From Sambucus nigra (Eukaryota > Streptophyta > Magnoliopsida > Dipsacales > Adoxaceae): a DNA stretch of 64,000 nt. Of the stretch, positions 45,406 through 56,700 are shown piece by piece (within the stretch, counting starts at the first letter, position 1; every line of letters starts with the position of its first letter). A program made the position numbers and the translations under genes. The notes under the pieces were generated by a model. That model had not been told where the DNA came from. It saw nothing but the letters and a program-made list of their open reading frames with translations, and did not search any database. Location of the stretch: positions 634,946,585 to 635,010,584 of the forward strand of contig OX422210.1 in assembly GCA_949130495.1 (NCBI GenBank), written 5' to 3'.

Positions 45406-47294
45406 TGGTACTCTGATTAGGATCACGTAGGAAGTTTTTTCTTGGACTTACCCTTTTGCGTTGAAAATATTTTCAGGTTTGGTTTGCGGGAACCATAACA
45501 TTACACTGTTAATTATTTGGATTGGTTATTGTTGAGGATTTTTAGTATGAACCTTCATTTGATTAAAGACTATGTATATTTCAAGGACTATTTACGTTAT
45601 TTCAATTGATCAATCGTATACTCAGAGATTAATTTTATATTTGGGTTTAATCCACTTTTTAAATTCCAGTTATATTATCTTTTTGGACAATTTGGATTTT
45701 TGTTGTTACCATTTCGATATAATTGATGTATATTGGTATTCGATTGTACTTTGTCGATTGTGTTTTGTTAAGATTATAATGGGAGTATAAGCATATAATA
45801 TATATCATGGAGACTATTTATGGATATCTAATGAAAAGTGTAATAATTTTGATGTCAAATATGCGTGAATATCCATGGTACTCAATCGCTCATCAAAGAC
45901 TAGTAAGCACAATAAGACAAAGTTGTGACCGCAATAGTAATTATATTATAACGTATTCACCAAACGTAGCATCACGACGAAACAAATTTACAAGGAGTCA
46001 AACAACAACTTGCTCAATAAAGTACTCCTAAATATTACTACTTTTAAATACAAATAAAATATATTAAAAAAATACAAATAGAATAAATTATATTAATGTT
46101 TTTGATAGAGAATAACTATTGGCACTCCAAAGAATTCTTCTAACACTCCATTTACTAGTCAAATGTCAATTATACCCTTAAATTTATAAAACTTAAATTT
46201 CTACCTTTTTTTCTCCAATTAAAACAAATGTATTTGAAAAATAACTAAAAAATTGTATTTTTAATAAAAAAATAATTTTTTTTATAAAAAAAATATTTTT
46301 TTTTACTTTTCATAACTGTTTAAAAAAATATTTCTAAACTGTTTTGGCCAATGTAGTCCCTCAAATCTGTTTTTTTAATAATTATAAAACAGTTTTAATA
46401 AAAAGAAAAAACAGTCTTTTATTAAAAAAAACGGTTTTAATAAAATACAATTTTAATAAAAAGTAATTTTAATTAAAAAAAACAGCCTTTTATTAAGAAA
46501 AATATTTTATTAAAAATGTAAAACAGTTTTAAAAATGTATTTTATTAAACATTTTTAAAACTGTTTTTATTAAAAATGTAAAACAGTTTTAAAATTGTAT
46601 TTTTTTAAACAGTTTTAAATTATATTTTTTTAAACTGTTTAAAGCTTTAAATTGTTTTTATTAAAAATGTAAAGAAGTTTTAAAATTGAATTTTTTTAAA
46701 ACAGTTTGAAATTGTAGTTTTTTAAACTGTTTAGAGTTTTAAATTGTTTTTATTAAAAATGCAAAACAGTTTTAAAACTGTATTTTTTTAAAACAGTTTA
46801 AACTCTTTTACATTGTTTTGCATTTTTAATAAAAAGCAGTTTTAATAAAAATAATTTTTATTACAAACAGTTTTAATAAAAAATAATTTTATTAAAAAAA
46901 CGTTTTTTTTTCTTGATAAAAATCTATTTGATAAACAAAAATTAGATCATGTTCATGTTCGATTAAAAATTAGATTTAATATATTATCACATATATTAGG
47001 GTCGTGTTAGGTAAACAAATGAGAATCCACGTCTTATCGTGTTGTATTTTATTTATGGTGCCTTTTTAACATAATCTAATTATTAATGTTTTTTTTAGTT
47101 TATTTTATATTTTTAATTTGAGTCATGTTCGTATTAGGTGAAAAAATAATATTTTATGGCATGCCGCATTTTAACTAGGTCGTGTTCGTATCTTATTTTT
47201 CTTTAAAGTTTGTGGCATGTCATATTTTATCGTGTCACTATTAATTGTGTTGCATTTGTGTTAACCAAATAAAAATTAAATTTCATGTCGGACA
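45403..47294. other. AT-rich spacer with no supported gene
   Basis: Small open frames at 45572-46031 have no recognisable features. 46241-46920 holds a dense AAACAGTTTTAAA repeat field. 46930-47290 has GTCGTGTT-type words like those in the hAT termini and may be a decayed hAT fragment. Confidence 0.6.
46241..46920. repeat. Field of AAACAGTTTTAAA repeats in both orientations
   Basis: More than a dozen variants of AAAACAGTTTTAAAA and its complement TTTTAAAACTGTTTT occur, with TTTATTAAAAATGTAAAA spacers recurring at about 46511, 46570, 46655 and 46750. Base composition is almost entirely A and T. It looks like a locally amplified AT-rich satellite or MITE interior; no termini were identified. 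Confidence 0.75.
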
Positions 47295-47346
47295 ACATTT
47301 TTAATTGATCATTTTTTATTTGAAAAAATGATCAATTAAAAAATGT
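47295..47346. repeat. Near-perfect inverted repeat (hairpin)
   Basis: A 23-24 base arm (ACATTTTTAATTGATCATTT onward) is followed by a loop of about 5 bases and its complement, differing by one extra A. It lies about 390 bp upstream of the PHD gene start. Confidence 0.85.
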
Positions 47347-47596
47347 ACCGATCATGAAAAAGGGTACATTTTCACGAAATTTTTTGAACCCTTTTTGATA
47401 TTGTACATTTTTACCTCGAAGCTTCTCAACTTTAGTATTCCCAATCCCCGAGAGAATATAATTTGTAATAAAGGTAATTTTGTGGAGACAACATTTGCAA
47501 GAATCCATATTTTGTCTGTCCTGAGTGGCAAAAAGCACTAAAACTATATAATTCCAACACAACCCGCATTGCAATTTATATTCTCTCTCTATAACG

Positions 47597-47606
47597 CTTA
47601 TAAACC
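47597..47606 (+). promoter_or_regulatory. Possible TATA element of the PHD-finger gene
   Basis: GCTTATAAAC lies about 130 bp upstream of the ATG at 47734, after a CT-rich tract at 47580. The position suits a plant core promoter, but AT-rich sequence makes chance matches common. Confidence 0.25.
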
Positions 47607-47733
47607 ATAGCCATTACTGCATTTCAGGTTCTGCTTTTCCGTTTTTAGCTGAGTCTTCCCTTAGTTATTCAAAAGTGTCTGCGTTATATACACTTGTTAA
47701 GCAAATGCTGTAAAGACTGAAAGAAGAAGAACA

Positions 47734-47840
47734 ATGAAGAAGAAGAAGAAAACGAAAAGGACAGTAAAAAAGGAAGAAATATGTGAAGATTGGTGCTTCG
47801 TGTGTAAAGATGGAGGGTTGTTAAGGGTTTGTGATTACAA
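47734..47840 (+). CDS. Exon 1 of an At5g08430-like PHD-finger protein
   Basis: The exon encodes 35 residues plus two bases: a lysine-rich start ([15 protein letters not shown]), then [19 protein letters not shown], the first half of a PHD finger. It ends at a good donor, CAA/GTGAGT. I chose this ATG because it follows an in-frame leader rich in GAA/AAG and gives the basic N-terminus usual for the family. Family knowledge: At5g08430-like and NERD/ZC3H44-like proteins combine a PHD finger with SWIB, Plus-3 and GYF domains and act in the nucleus on chromatin or transcription; NERD takes part in small-RNA-directed DNA methylation. Only the PHD part is visible here, so the exact member is inferred. 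This is the only host gene I can support in the window. Confidence 0.85.
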
Positions 47841-47862
47841 GTGAGTTTTCTCTACATGCAAA

Positions 47863-48480
47863 ACCCCATGTTTTCTGGGCCAAAATAACCCCATTTTGCA
47901 TGTGTTCATGTTTTCTTTCTTCATGGGTATTCTGTTCTTTCTACTGAGCCCTAGGAAGGACTGTCCAAATCAGTGACTTTTTAGTCTATTGTTATCCCTT
48001 CTCCTTCTTTTCTATGAATTGATGATACCCTTTTAAGGAATGGAAGCTCTTGTTTGGATGCTCAGAAAAAGAAAATATAAGTACTACTGTCTATTAAAAA
48101 ATATTAACAGGGGATTATACTTGTTACCTATGGAAACATTCTTTTTATTCTATTTATGAAACTGTTCTGAAAACAGTGGGGACATTGATTTGGACATCCC
48201 ATCTTTTCCGGACAAAAATAACCTCATTTTGCATGTGTTTGTGTTTTCTTTCATTTATGGGTATTTTGGTCTTTCCACTGTGCTCTAGTTTTCTATGATT
48301 TTGATGATACCCTTTTAAGAATTGGAAATTCTTGTTTGGATGGCCAGAAAAAGAAAATAAAACTACTACTGCTTAGGTAACTAATAGTAACAGGGGATTA
48401 TACTTGTTAACTAAAATATTTGTTTAAGTTGAAACATTCTTTTTATTATATTTAAAAAAACTGTTCTGAAAATGTTGTAA
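47863..48480. repeat. Tandem duplication within intron 1
   Basis: Two diverged copies, from about 47863 and about 48195, share CATTTTGCATGTGTT, TGATGATACCCTTTTAAG, CTTGTTTGGATG and GGGGATTATACTTGTTA in the same order. The divergence suggests an old event. Confidence 0.8.
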
Positions 48481-49129
48481 ATGATTATGTCTAAATTAAT
48501 CCTTGGGAGTTGGAATAAATTAGAACCTGCTCTGCTTTGTGCCTTCTCAGTGTTTGTTACTTTTTATATGAGTAAATAATGAATGTGTGAAAAACTTGAA
48601 TAATACCAGTGATTGCAATATTTTTCGGAAAAATATCAAATAATCAATCATTACACGTTCATTGAAACTTTGGGAGGCGTTTTAGTTTTATATTGCGTTG
48701 TGATTTTTGAGAAAATAGCAAGGTTGATTATATATTGTGCCCATGTTTTAGAAAACAGGGGCTCGCTGATTGTATGCCTCTTGGTTGAGGAACTTTATCA
48801 TTGAAATGCGAAAGGGGTAAATAGACACAAGTCATGTGATACACGGTAGGGTTAGTGTCAAAACTTAAACACTGCTAACCCCTACATTATCTGTTAAATA
48901 TTTTTCCAAATTTAAGAAAATAAAAAACCCAGTAATTCAGAAAATTCAGAATTTTTTGATAAATAAAAAATTTATCTAATAAAAACTGTGTTAACACATC
49001 CTTTTATTTACTCAAAATTACTTGTTGGACAAATAGTCAATGATGGATCAAATGAATTTACGGGAGTCGGAGTCGAGCAATCAAACGTGCTTTTCTAATA
49101 ATATATATTAAACATATTCGACTAAATTG

Positions 49130-49312
49130 GTCAAGTCTAAACGAGTCTAATCGTGTCTAGATATACTCCAAAACCTGAACCCTTATCTTACTGAGTCTAT
49201 CGTGTTCCTGAAATTGACCCAAGCCCCGAGCCCGATAAGCCTAAACACGTTAACTAATAATTTCATGTTATGTTATGTCGTGTCGTGTCATGTTTTGATA
49301 GGTCTAGGTGTA
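49130..49312. repeat. Possible hAT-related fragment in intron 1
   Basis: It has GTCGTGTCGTGTCATGTTTT and repeated CTAAACACG or TCGTGTCTAG words resembling the subterminal regions of the hAT element at 10211-14490. No terminal repeats or target duplication could be fixed. Confidence 0.35.
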
Positions 49313-49619
49313 ATCCTTTTGGCACTCCAACGAGGCATGAAGCTTTACTTGATGCATAAACGGCATAAAAGAAGTTGAAGTGTCTATATCTTGATTTTGT
49401 AGCTTACTCCTTTTAGACATTTTTTCTGGCGCCGAAAATATATTTTTACTAAACTTGACTTATTATTAGGATTGACATCTTAGCAATTAAGAGAATATTA
49501 ATTTTGAAAGGGCACTATACTAGTTGATAGCCACAAATTTCATTTTGCAATCATATTAGCATTGTCAATGGTTTCTTTTTCCATGTTTCAGTGTTGACCA
49601 TTCTTGTTACTGGTTTCAG

Positions 49620-49699
49620 GGAGTGCTTAAAGGCTTATCATTTTTTTTGTGTGGGAAAGGATAACTCCTTCTTGGAGGTTGAAAACAAATGGGCTTGTG
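49620..49699 (+). CDS. Exon 2 of the PHD-finger gene (3' end not found)
   Basis: It is joined to exon 1 by a 1779-bp intron with acceptor TGGTTTCAG. The split codon AA/G gives Lys, then ECLKAYHFFCVGKDNSFLEV and ENKWACG, and a donor G/GTAAGC follows. Across both exons the zinc ligands have C-x2-C, x8, C-x4-C, x4, H-x2-C, x15, C spacing. Seven of eight ligands are present; the last Cys should come from exon 3 (a GWHxC segment in the family). I found no such exon in 49700-50858 or 61535-64000. The gene either continues past the window through a transposon-filled intron longer than 14 kb, or was truncated by these insertions. Confidence 0.85.
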
Positions 49700-50590
49700 G
49701 TAAGCCTCTTGCATTTTTCTTTGAAAGTTATATATGCAATATGATTTTCTTACTTGATTATAATAGTATTAATTGTAGTAAGATATTAAATATACCTTAA
49801 TGCACCACGAACAATGGTCTCTTGACTCTTTCATTTAAAGATTTGATCATACGTGGAGAGATAAGGTTTGAGACACACACCCATCATGACATCTAAATCA
49901 AATTGATGTAAATAATTTTTGGGGATTTTGGTACTTTTTCGCGTCTGTCACGTTTGTCCTATTTTTAATGCTTATATATTCGTGGTAGTCTAGGGGATTC
50001 TATAAGGTGCCAAGAGTATTGTCATGAAGCATGCCACACATGGGTGACATCACTCATGACCCCAGTAGTGCTAATACATTCTTGGATAGGGTAGCACATT
50101 CTAGGATATATTTCCTCTCTTTTGGGCCTATAAATGTACACATTCCCCAATCACACTATTCAATTAATACATTTTGAATTTTTGTGCTAGAGTTCTAATG
50201 ACATTTTCTTGGTGCCATTGTTGATGCATTTCACGCCAATTGGTATCCATTTAAAAAAATGGGTATATCCGAGCCCCACCCTTGCCGAGATTTGACTTTC
50301 GATGAATTTCTATACTAGGATAGTCCCGGTGACAGTTTCTCATCTCCTATCAATCCATTCGTCCACATGGAGCAATGTAAATGTTTCATTTGTTGCAAAT
50401 GGGTCACCTCATGGAAGCCCACCCACCGAGTTCACCTCGCCCACTTTGTCTTGTTGATGTTCCCTCGGGAGAGAATGGAGATTATGAGCCCGAGCAAGGG
50501 GCGGGCCATCTAAATACTTGAGTTGGCTATTTAAATCATTACATGGAGATACTCATGTAGATGTAGCCACTTTGATGACTACATCGTGAT
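49700..50590 (+). other. Intron 2 or gene flank with an old LTR-retroelement remnant
   Basis: A TATAAAT at 50129-50135 and, about 70 bp on, CTTGGTGCCATTGTTG (about 50199-50214) resemble an LTR promoter and a degraded GGCGCCGTTG-type primer site. After it a short stretch reads GISEPHPCRDLTFDEFL on the plus strand, which could be a decayed gag N-terminus. The evidence is weak, and no second LTR was seen. Confidence 0.35.
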
Positions 50591-50858
50591 GCATTTGTCG
50601 ATAGTTGGATTCTGAAGGGGGGTACAATTGAATTGGTGGCTGGCACGTGGTCCGTAGTTGCAAATAAACGAATATTGGGGAGATAAGTGCAAATGTTGGG
50701 AGATCACGTAGGGGAGTTAGAAGATCAGTCTTCGTCGGACTCTATAACTTATAATTAGGATTAACATGAAGAGACCTAGAGAAATAGAATTCGTGTACTT
50801 ATAAATAAGGGCGACCTCACCCAGTCTGAGGGTATTAATTGTAACCTACACGTGGTGA
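50591..50858 (+). mobile_element. Tat-clade LTR, 5' part (split by gypsy-2)
   Basis: Contains TATAAATA at 50800-50807 followed by a GC-richer leader. It ends at the gypsy-2 TSD GGTGA (50854-50858); the same LTR resumes at 61535. The left boundary is not defined. Confidence 0.5.
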
Positions 50859-53833
50859 TGTGACACTCCGACTAATTAAATACCGGGTAGCTACTCCTTT
50901 ATTCAATTTAATACAAAATGTCAAGTTGGTTCAGTTCATAGCATCACTGTCGAAAACATTTTTAAACAATTACTAGCCACCTAATATTTAAAAAGTGAGT
51001 TGTCAAATTTTACTAAATTAAATTAACATGCAACCAATTAAATTATTAGCTAATGATACCACAATCACATCACAGTCACAACAGAATAATAAAGTAATAA
51101 TAAATGAGTCCGGAGTAAGTAACACTCCTCTGTATAAAAAACCAAACACAAAGTCTGAATAATTAAATAACTCCAAAACTGAAATAAAACTGAAAGTATG
51201 AGAAATCTGTCTCTAAATGGAAAGGGGCTACATGCCCTAATAGATGAATGACTCCGAAATAGAATCAATGTAGAATGTGGAGACGTCTACTATCGTGATC
51301 CTGTAACTTCCACACAGTTACACCGCGTCAATGGAATGGAACTCCTATGCTTGGCGTCCCTGTGGCTGGCCACCTAAAAGGTTTTACAAAAAAAATAGAT
51401 TTGAAAGCAAACGGGTCAGAGCCCGAGGTGAAAATAGTTTAAAAATAGCAAGTGTTTAATTGCATTAAACAGTGAATATTATATACATGTTAGTTACTTG
51501 CTCTCACACGAGTTCCTCACCCCTCAACTAATGTGCACACCTAACGTATATCCTTATCCCATCCTAGTTATGTCGTTCACTATTTAGTCTGTACCACTTC
51601 CTGCCCTCACATTAATAATATAGGGGTTTATTCACATCGTTTTAACTTATCTTGCATGTAATTCACCTTTTCACTGATAAGATTAATTTATAACAATTAC
51701 GATAGAAAATTCTTATTTTAAATCCCATTCAGAATGTCTCAATAATTTATATTCACACTTTAACAAAGAGTCCATTATAATCACTAGTATATTATTCTCA
51801 GCACAAATATACAAATAGGACACTCCTAGGCTAAGCTGCGGGGCACACATACTCTGCTATCAAATCTTGATACATCACGTACATAAGAACCACGTGTTCC
51901 GAATCTCTCAGGAACCGTTTCAATAGGCAAAATCACACATATTGGAGGCGAACATAGTTCACATACCCATGGGTCACGCACATACCTAAGCTCTCATGGT
52001 CAACTGATTTATTAACTCACAAATAGGTTATTCACAGCCCTATGTCCTTGAGGTACCAATCTTAATCCCCCGTAGGCACACAAAGATTAGATGGCCCTGT
52101 TCCGAAAGCCGACCTCCCGTGATAGTAAGTATGGTAGGTATGTCATACACATAATAATCCATATACTAAGCATTCGCACAACTTAGATAACTTACAATAC
52201 TATTAAAAGTATGTTCTCAACCCTATACCATTAATCCAATTCGTATACTATCATACTTCCAGATGATATATAATATATTCCGCTAATACGTCTAATGTCG
52301 TATAGTTTCAAGTACTTAAAACCTAACCAAAAAGGTTACCAAGTCTCCTATTATTCCCACATATTAAATCAATATTCTTAAGGTTCATATTTCTGTCTCT
52401 AACCTTAAATTATCAACTATATAGATTTAATTCATTTACTCGCAATCTTTAATAGCACCTCACTCGTCGGACCCTAGTAATTCTAACATAAAGTCTCAAT
52501 TCAACTCTAATATAATCCGGGCCCCATATGCACCCCTACTGGTCTTCCTTAAATATAAATGTGTTCACCAGGTCCCCACCGATAACTTTCAAGGGTCGGA
52601 ATTTCTTAAATTCAAAAAGGAGAAAAATATCACGATTTTTGGGGAGGTCGATCGATCGATTATGAATGTCGATCGATCGATCCAGTCGATCGATCGACTA
52701 TGAATGTCGATCGATCGATCAAGCAGTTACAACCCACGTTTTTCTACTTTTTTAGCCCTAGTTTTCTCTCCAATCTCCATTACATGAATCCATTCTCCAA
52801 AGTAAACGTACTACATGCTATACCATCCTAATTACCACCTTTCTAAAGTTCCAGAACAATCAAATCATCTCAAGAACAACATATACATCGATATATTCAT
52901 CAAATTTTTTCATATTCAACCCTAGTGTAGTTTCTTCCAATTCAAGACAACCCAAAATCAAATTTTAATCTGGGATTTCTATTACTAAGGTTTTGATTTC
53001 AATCTTTATAAATTCCAGAATTTAACTACACGCAAATCCTACCCATATTCAAAATCTAATTCTCCCAATTCATGAAATTATTAATTTTTCAAAGTCTAGT
53101 CTTCAATTCTAATCTACATGGATAATATATTTGCTGAAACTTAATGAAAAAAAATCACTTGCCTTATAATTGGTGCTCTGATCTGCTGGTGATGTTAAAG
53201 GATAGTTCTCTCCCTTTCTCCGATCACAATTACCGTCGAAAGGTGGTGGTGGGTGGTGGTTATGGCTTGTAATCCTCCTATAACCTCTCCTCTTTCTCAC
53301 GTTGCCCACTTCTTTCTTTTTGGCTGATAATGGCCCTAATGGGTCTCATAATAGCTGCTAAATAAACCCTAAAATTCGTGGGTCCAAATCCCTTAAAATT
53401 TTAAATGACTAAAATACCCTCCCGTGTTGCCGGTTTGGCCTAAAAATGCCCCGGGATACAAATTAAATCCCTGTCTAGTGTTTTCTGACTATTTTGACCC
53501 TTCCAGACACGTCGGCGCACTCAAAATTACCATACAGATTATAAAATTATAATTTACTTTTAAATCCAAATAAATTGATTCCTGATGCGACTGAAACGCG
53601 CGTCCCAACTAAATTTCCCGAATTGTCGTATTTATGACTTGCGACAATTTTAATAAATTCAATAATCATATGTTACCACATATATCCAGTAATATTCAAC
53701 ATCAACATCATCATCATAATCAAATACCAACTCAAGTCTCGCTAGTATTTAAATCCGAATTAATTTCTAATTAACTCCCATTTAATTTAATTAATCCCAT
53801 TAAATAAAATCAATAAAATTACGGGGTATTATA
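50859..53833 (-). mobile_element. gypsy-2 left (3') LTR
   Basis: It runs from TGTGACACTCCG to GGGGTATTATA (the final TTACA changed to TTATA). Palindrome cluster at 52647-52722; 3' LTR signals at 51354-51374 and 51412-51425. It carries about 90 bp (around 53340-53440) that are missing from the partner. Confidence 0.93.
52647..52722. repeat. Palindrome cluster, TCGATCGATCGA type
   Basis: Four boxes of TCGATCGATCGA in an A-B-A-B pattern, with the spacers TATGAATG and TCCAG or ACTATGAATG between them. It ends GATCGATCAAGCAG and lies about 1.11-1.19 kb from the LTR start. The partner at 60475-60528 has only three boxes. Confidence 0.9.
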
Positions 53834-55367
53834 TACTTTCCCCCTAATAACAAAATTTCGTCCTGAAATTCGAAAATAAAATATACCTGGCAAAAATAAC
53901 TCTTGATAATGCTCGCGCATCTCATTCTCGCGCTCCCAGGTAGACTTCTCGACATTATGATGCCGCCACTGAACACGTACTAACGGTACTATCTTCGACC
54001 TCAGTTTCCTCTCGCTATGGTATAGAATAGCAACCGGCCCCTCCTCATAGGAACTATCAGGCTGTAGATCGATGTCCTCTAAAGCAATGTGAGTATGGGC
54101 CAAATCATCCCTAAGATATCTCCTCAGTGAGGAAATATGGAACACGCCATGGACCCTATGCAAGTGTTCCGGTAATCCAAGTCTATACACAAGCGGCCCA
54201 ATTCGCTCGATGATAGGGAATGGCCCCACATATCTAGGCGCCAACTTTCTCGTCTTGCCGAAACGCATAATCCCCTTCATGGGAGACACTCTGAGGAGCA
54301 CCTGGTCCCCCACATTGAACTCTCAAAAGAACCTCTTGGCATCGACATAACTCTTCTGTCGGTCCTGAGCTACCCGAATATGGCTTCGTATCATCTCTAT
54401 CCTCGTCGAAGTATCCTAAATCACCTCCGGCCCAAGGAGTTTGTTATCCCCCACCTCTAGCCAACACGCTGGGGAACAGCAGGTCTACCGTACAACGCCT
54501 CGAATGGAGCCATACCAATAGTGAACTAGTAGGAGTTATTATAGGCAAACTCCACCAGTGGAAGATACTGCTCCCAACCACCTCCAAAGTCTAGGATGCA
54601 CATACGCAACATGTCTTCCAACATCTGATTTGTTCGCTCGGTCTGCCCATCTGTCTGCGGGTGATAGGTTGTACTCAATCGCAACTCTATTCCCATGAAT
54701 TCCTGGAAACTCTCCCAAAATCGAAACACAAATATCTTGTCCTTGTCGGACACGATATCGAGAGGCACCCCGTGGATTCTCACTATCTCAGCTATGAAGA
54801 TCTCTATCTCAGCTATGAAGATCTGGGCATACTGTCCCGTAGTGTAGTCTGTCCGGGCTGGCAGAAAGTGAGCAACCTTTACAACCGATCCACGATCACC
54901 CATATAGAGTCGTGACCTCTCGGCGATGTAGGTAATCCCGTGATGAAGTCCATGGAAATGCTCTCCCATTTCCACATAGGAATCTCTAATGGCTGCAAAA
55001 GTCCTGTCCGATTTTGATGGTCCACTTTTACTAGCTGACATGTAGCACATTTCGAAACGGATTCAGCAATATCTCTCTTCCTCTCGCTCCACCTTGTACA
55101 TCTTATCCCCACAAGGATGTACTGCGAATCGCGAACCATGCGACTCTGTCATTACCTTGTGTCGCAAGTCTTCTTCCTCAGGAACAACTAACCTCCCATT
55201 GAGGCGTAAGCCCCCGTCTGAACTAACGCTATAAGACTCGACTCCCTCTGCTAACAATCGTACTATTTGCTCTTGACAGAACGGGCTGCTGCCTGGGCCT
55301 GTACCACTCTCGTAATAATATGGGGCGTAACTGTCATCACAGATATGAATGATCGGGTCACTGCGTC
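53834..55367 (-). pseudogene. gypsy-2 integrase and chromodomain
   Basis: Three overlapping pieces (55401-55063, 55139-54879, 55050-54526) carry, respectively, the N-terminal linker, [12 protein letters not shown] with [13 protein letters not shown], and the core with IVSDKDKIF and HPQTDGQTERTNQ. Here all three catalytic acidic residues survive, unlike gypsy-1, but the frame does not. A 21-bp tandem duplication (54782-54823) repeats the residues IFIAEIE. The end piece (54313-53819) has [22 protein letters not shown] and the chromodomain VAILYHSERKLRSKIVPLV with KSTWERENEMRE, running to the natural LFLPG end. Confidence 0.92.
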
Positions 55368-56700
55368 CTAGTGTCCCAACTCCTTCCACTTTTCTTTCCA
55401 CACCTCGGCCACCTCACCTAATGGCCTACGGCTCAACGCGTCTCCTACCACGTTAGCCTTCCCTGGGTGGTATTGGATATCGAACTGATAATCCTTTACG
55501 AACTCAAGCCACCTACGTTGACGCATGTTCAGCTCCTTCTGTGTGAAGAGATACTGTAGGGACTTATGGTCCGTGAATAAACGGAATTTCTCCCCCAGGA
55601 GATAATGTCTCCAAATCCAAAGAGCAAACACGACTGCAGCTAACTCCAAGTCGTGGGTGGGGTAATTCTTCTCGTGAGGCTTAAGCTTACGGGAAGCATA
55701 AGCTATAGCCTGACTCTCCTGCTGCAGTATACCCCCAAGTCCTTGTAAGGACGCATCAGTGTAGACTAAATACTCCACTCCCGGCCTGGACAATGCTAAC
55801 ACTGGTGCTGAAGTTAACTTGTCCTTCAACTCGTCGAAAGTCAACTGGCAGGTATCGCTCCAGATAAATGGCACACCTTTACGAGTCAGATGTGTCAAAT
55901 GACCCGCTATCTTCAAGAAACCCCGAATAAACCTCCTGTAGTATCCTGCTAGGCCCAAGAAACTACGTATCTCAGTCGGTGTCGTGGGCTGTCCCCACTC
56001 CCTTACCGCTGATACCTTCCCCGGATCAACAGATATTCCCCTGTCCGAAATGATATTCCCCAAGAACTGAACCTCCTTCAGCCAAAATCCACACTTCTCA
56101 TATTTTGCATACAACTCGTTCTGACGCAGCGTCTGCAAAACCTGCCTCAAGTGCTCGGCATGCTTCTCTTCTGTCTGGGAGTAAACCAGAATGTCATCAA
56201 TGAAGACAATGACGAACTGGTCTAGGAAATCTCTGAACACCCTATTCATCAAGTCCATAAACACGGCTGGGGCTCTGGTTAGGCCAAAAGGCATAACCCT
56301 GAACTTGTAGGAACCATATCTCATCAAGAAGGCAGTCTTCGGGACGTCCTGCTCCCTGATAGGCAACTGATGGTATCCTGACCTCAAGTCAATCTTTGAG
56401 AAGAAGGCAACTCCCCTCAACTGGTCGAATAAGTCATCGATTCGGGGCAACGGATACTTATTCCGTATCCTGACTTTATTCAACTTCCTGTAATCTACAC
56501 ACAACCTCAAAGATCCATCCCTCTTTTTAACGAACAACACAGGGGCACCTCACGGCGAAGTACTCATACGGATAAACCCCTGACCCAACAGCTGCTCTAT
56601 CTGATCCCGTAGCTCCCTCATTTCCGCAGGAGCCTTACGGTAGGGTGCGCGGGCTATCGGCCGAGTGCCCGGCGTCAAATCGATAACAAAGTCTATCTCT
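55368..56700 (-). pseudogene. gypsy-2 reverse transcriptase and RNase H
   Basis: This is the longest transposon frame here besides gypsy-1 pol. RT motifs are [47 protein letters not shown] and [10 protein letters not shown]. The RNase H follows with [49 protein letters not shown] and [19 protein letters not shown] near 56551 replaces the Trp of SPWGAP upstream of the RT core, and TAG at 55368-55370 replaces Gln in the linker to integrase. RT and RNase H catalytic residues otherwise look intact. Confidence 0.94.

Larger units (their letters stand above)
47841..49619 (+). other. Intron 1 of the PHD-finger gene
   Basis: The GT-AG intron holds a ~320-bp tandem duplication (about 47863-48180 and 48195-48480) and a hAT-terminus-like fragment (about 49130-49312). 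The open frames inside (48613-48804, and the part of 49591-49800 upstream of the acceptor) look spurious. Confidence 0.8.

Noticed and set aside
49591..49800. 69-residue open frame as an independent gene
   Set aside because: Its middle is exon 2 of the PHD gene; the parts before 49620 and after 49699 are intron, as shown by the splice signals and the family alignment.
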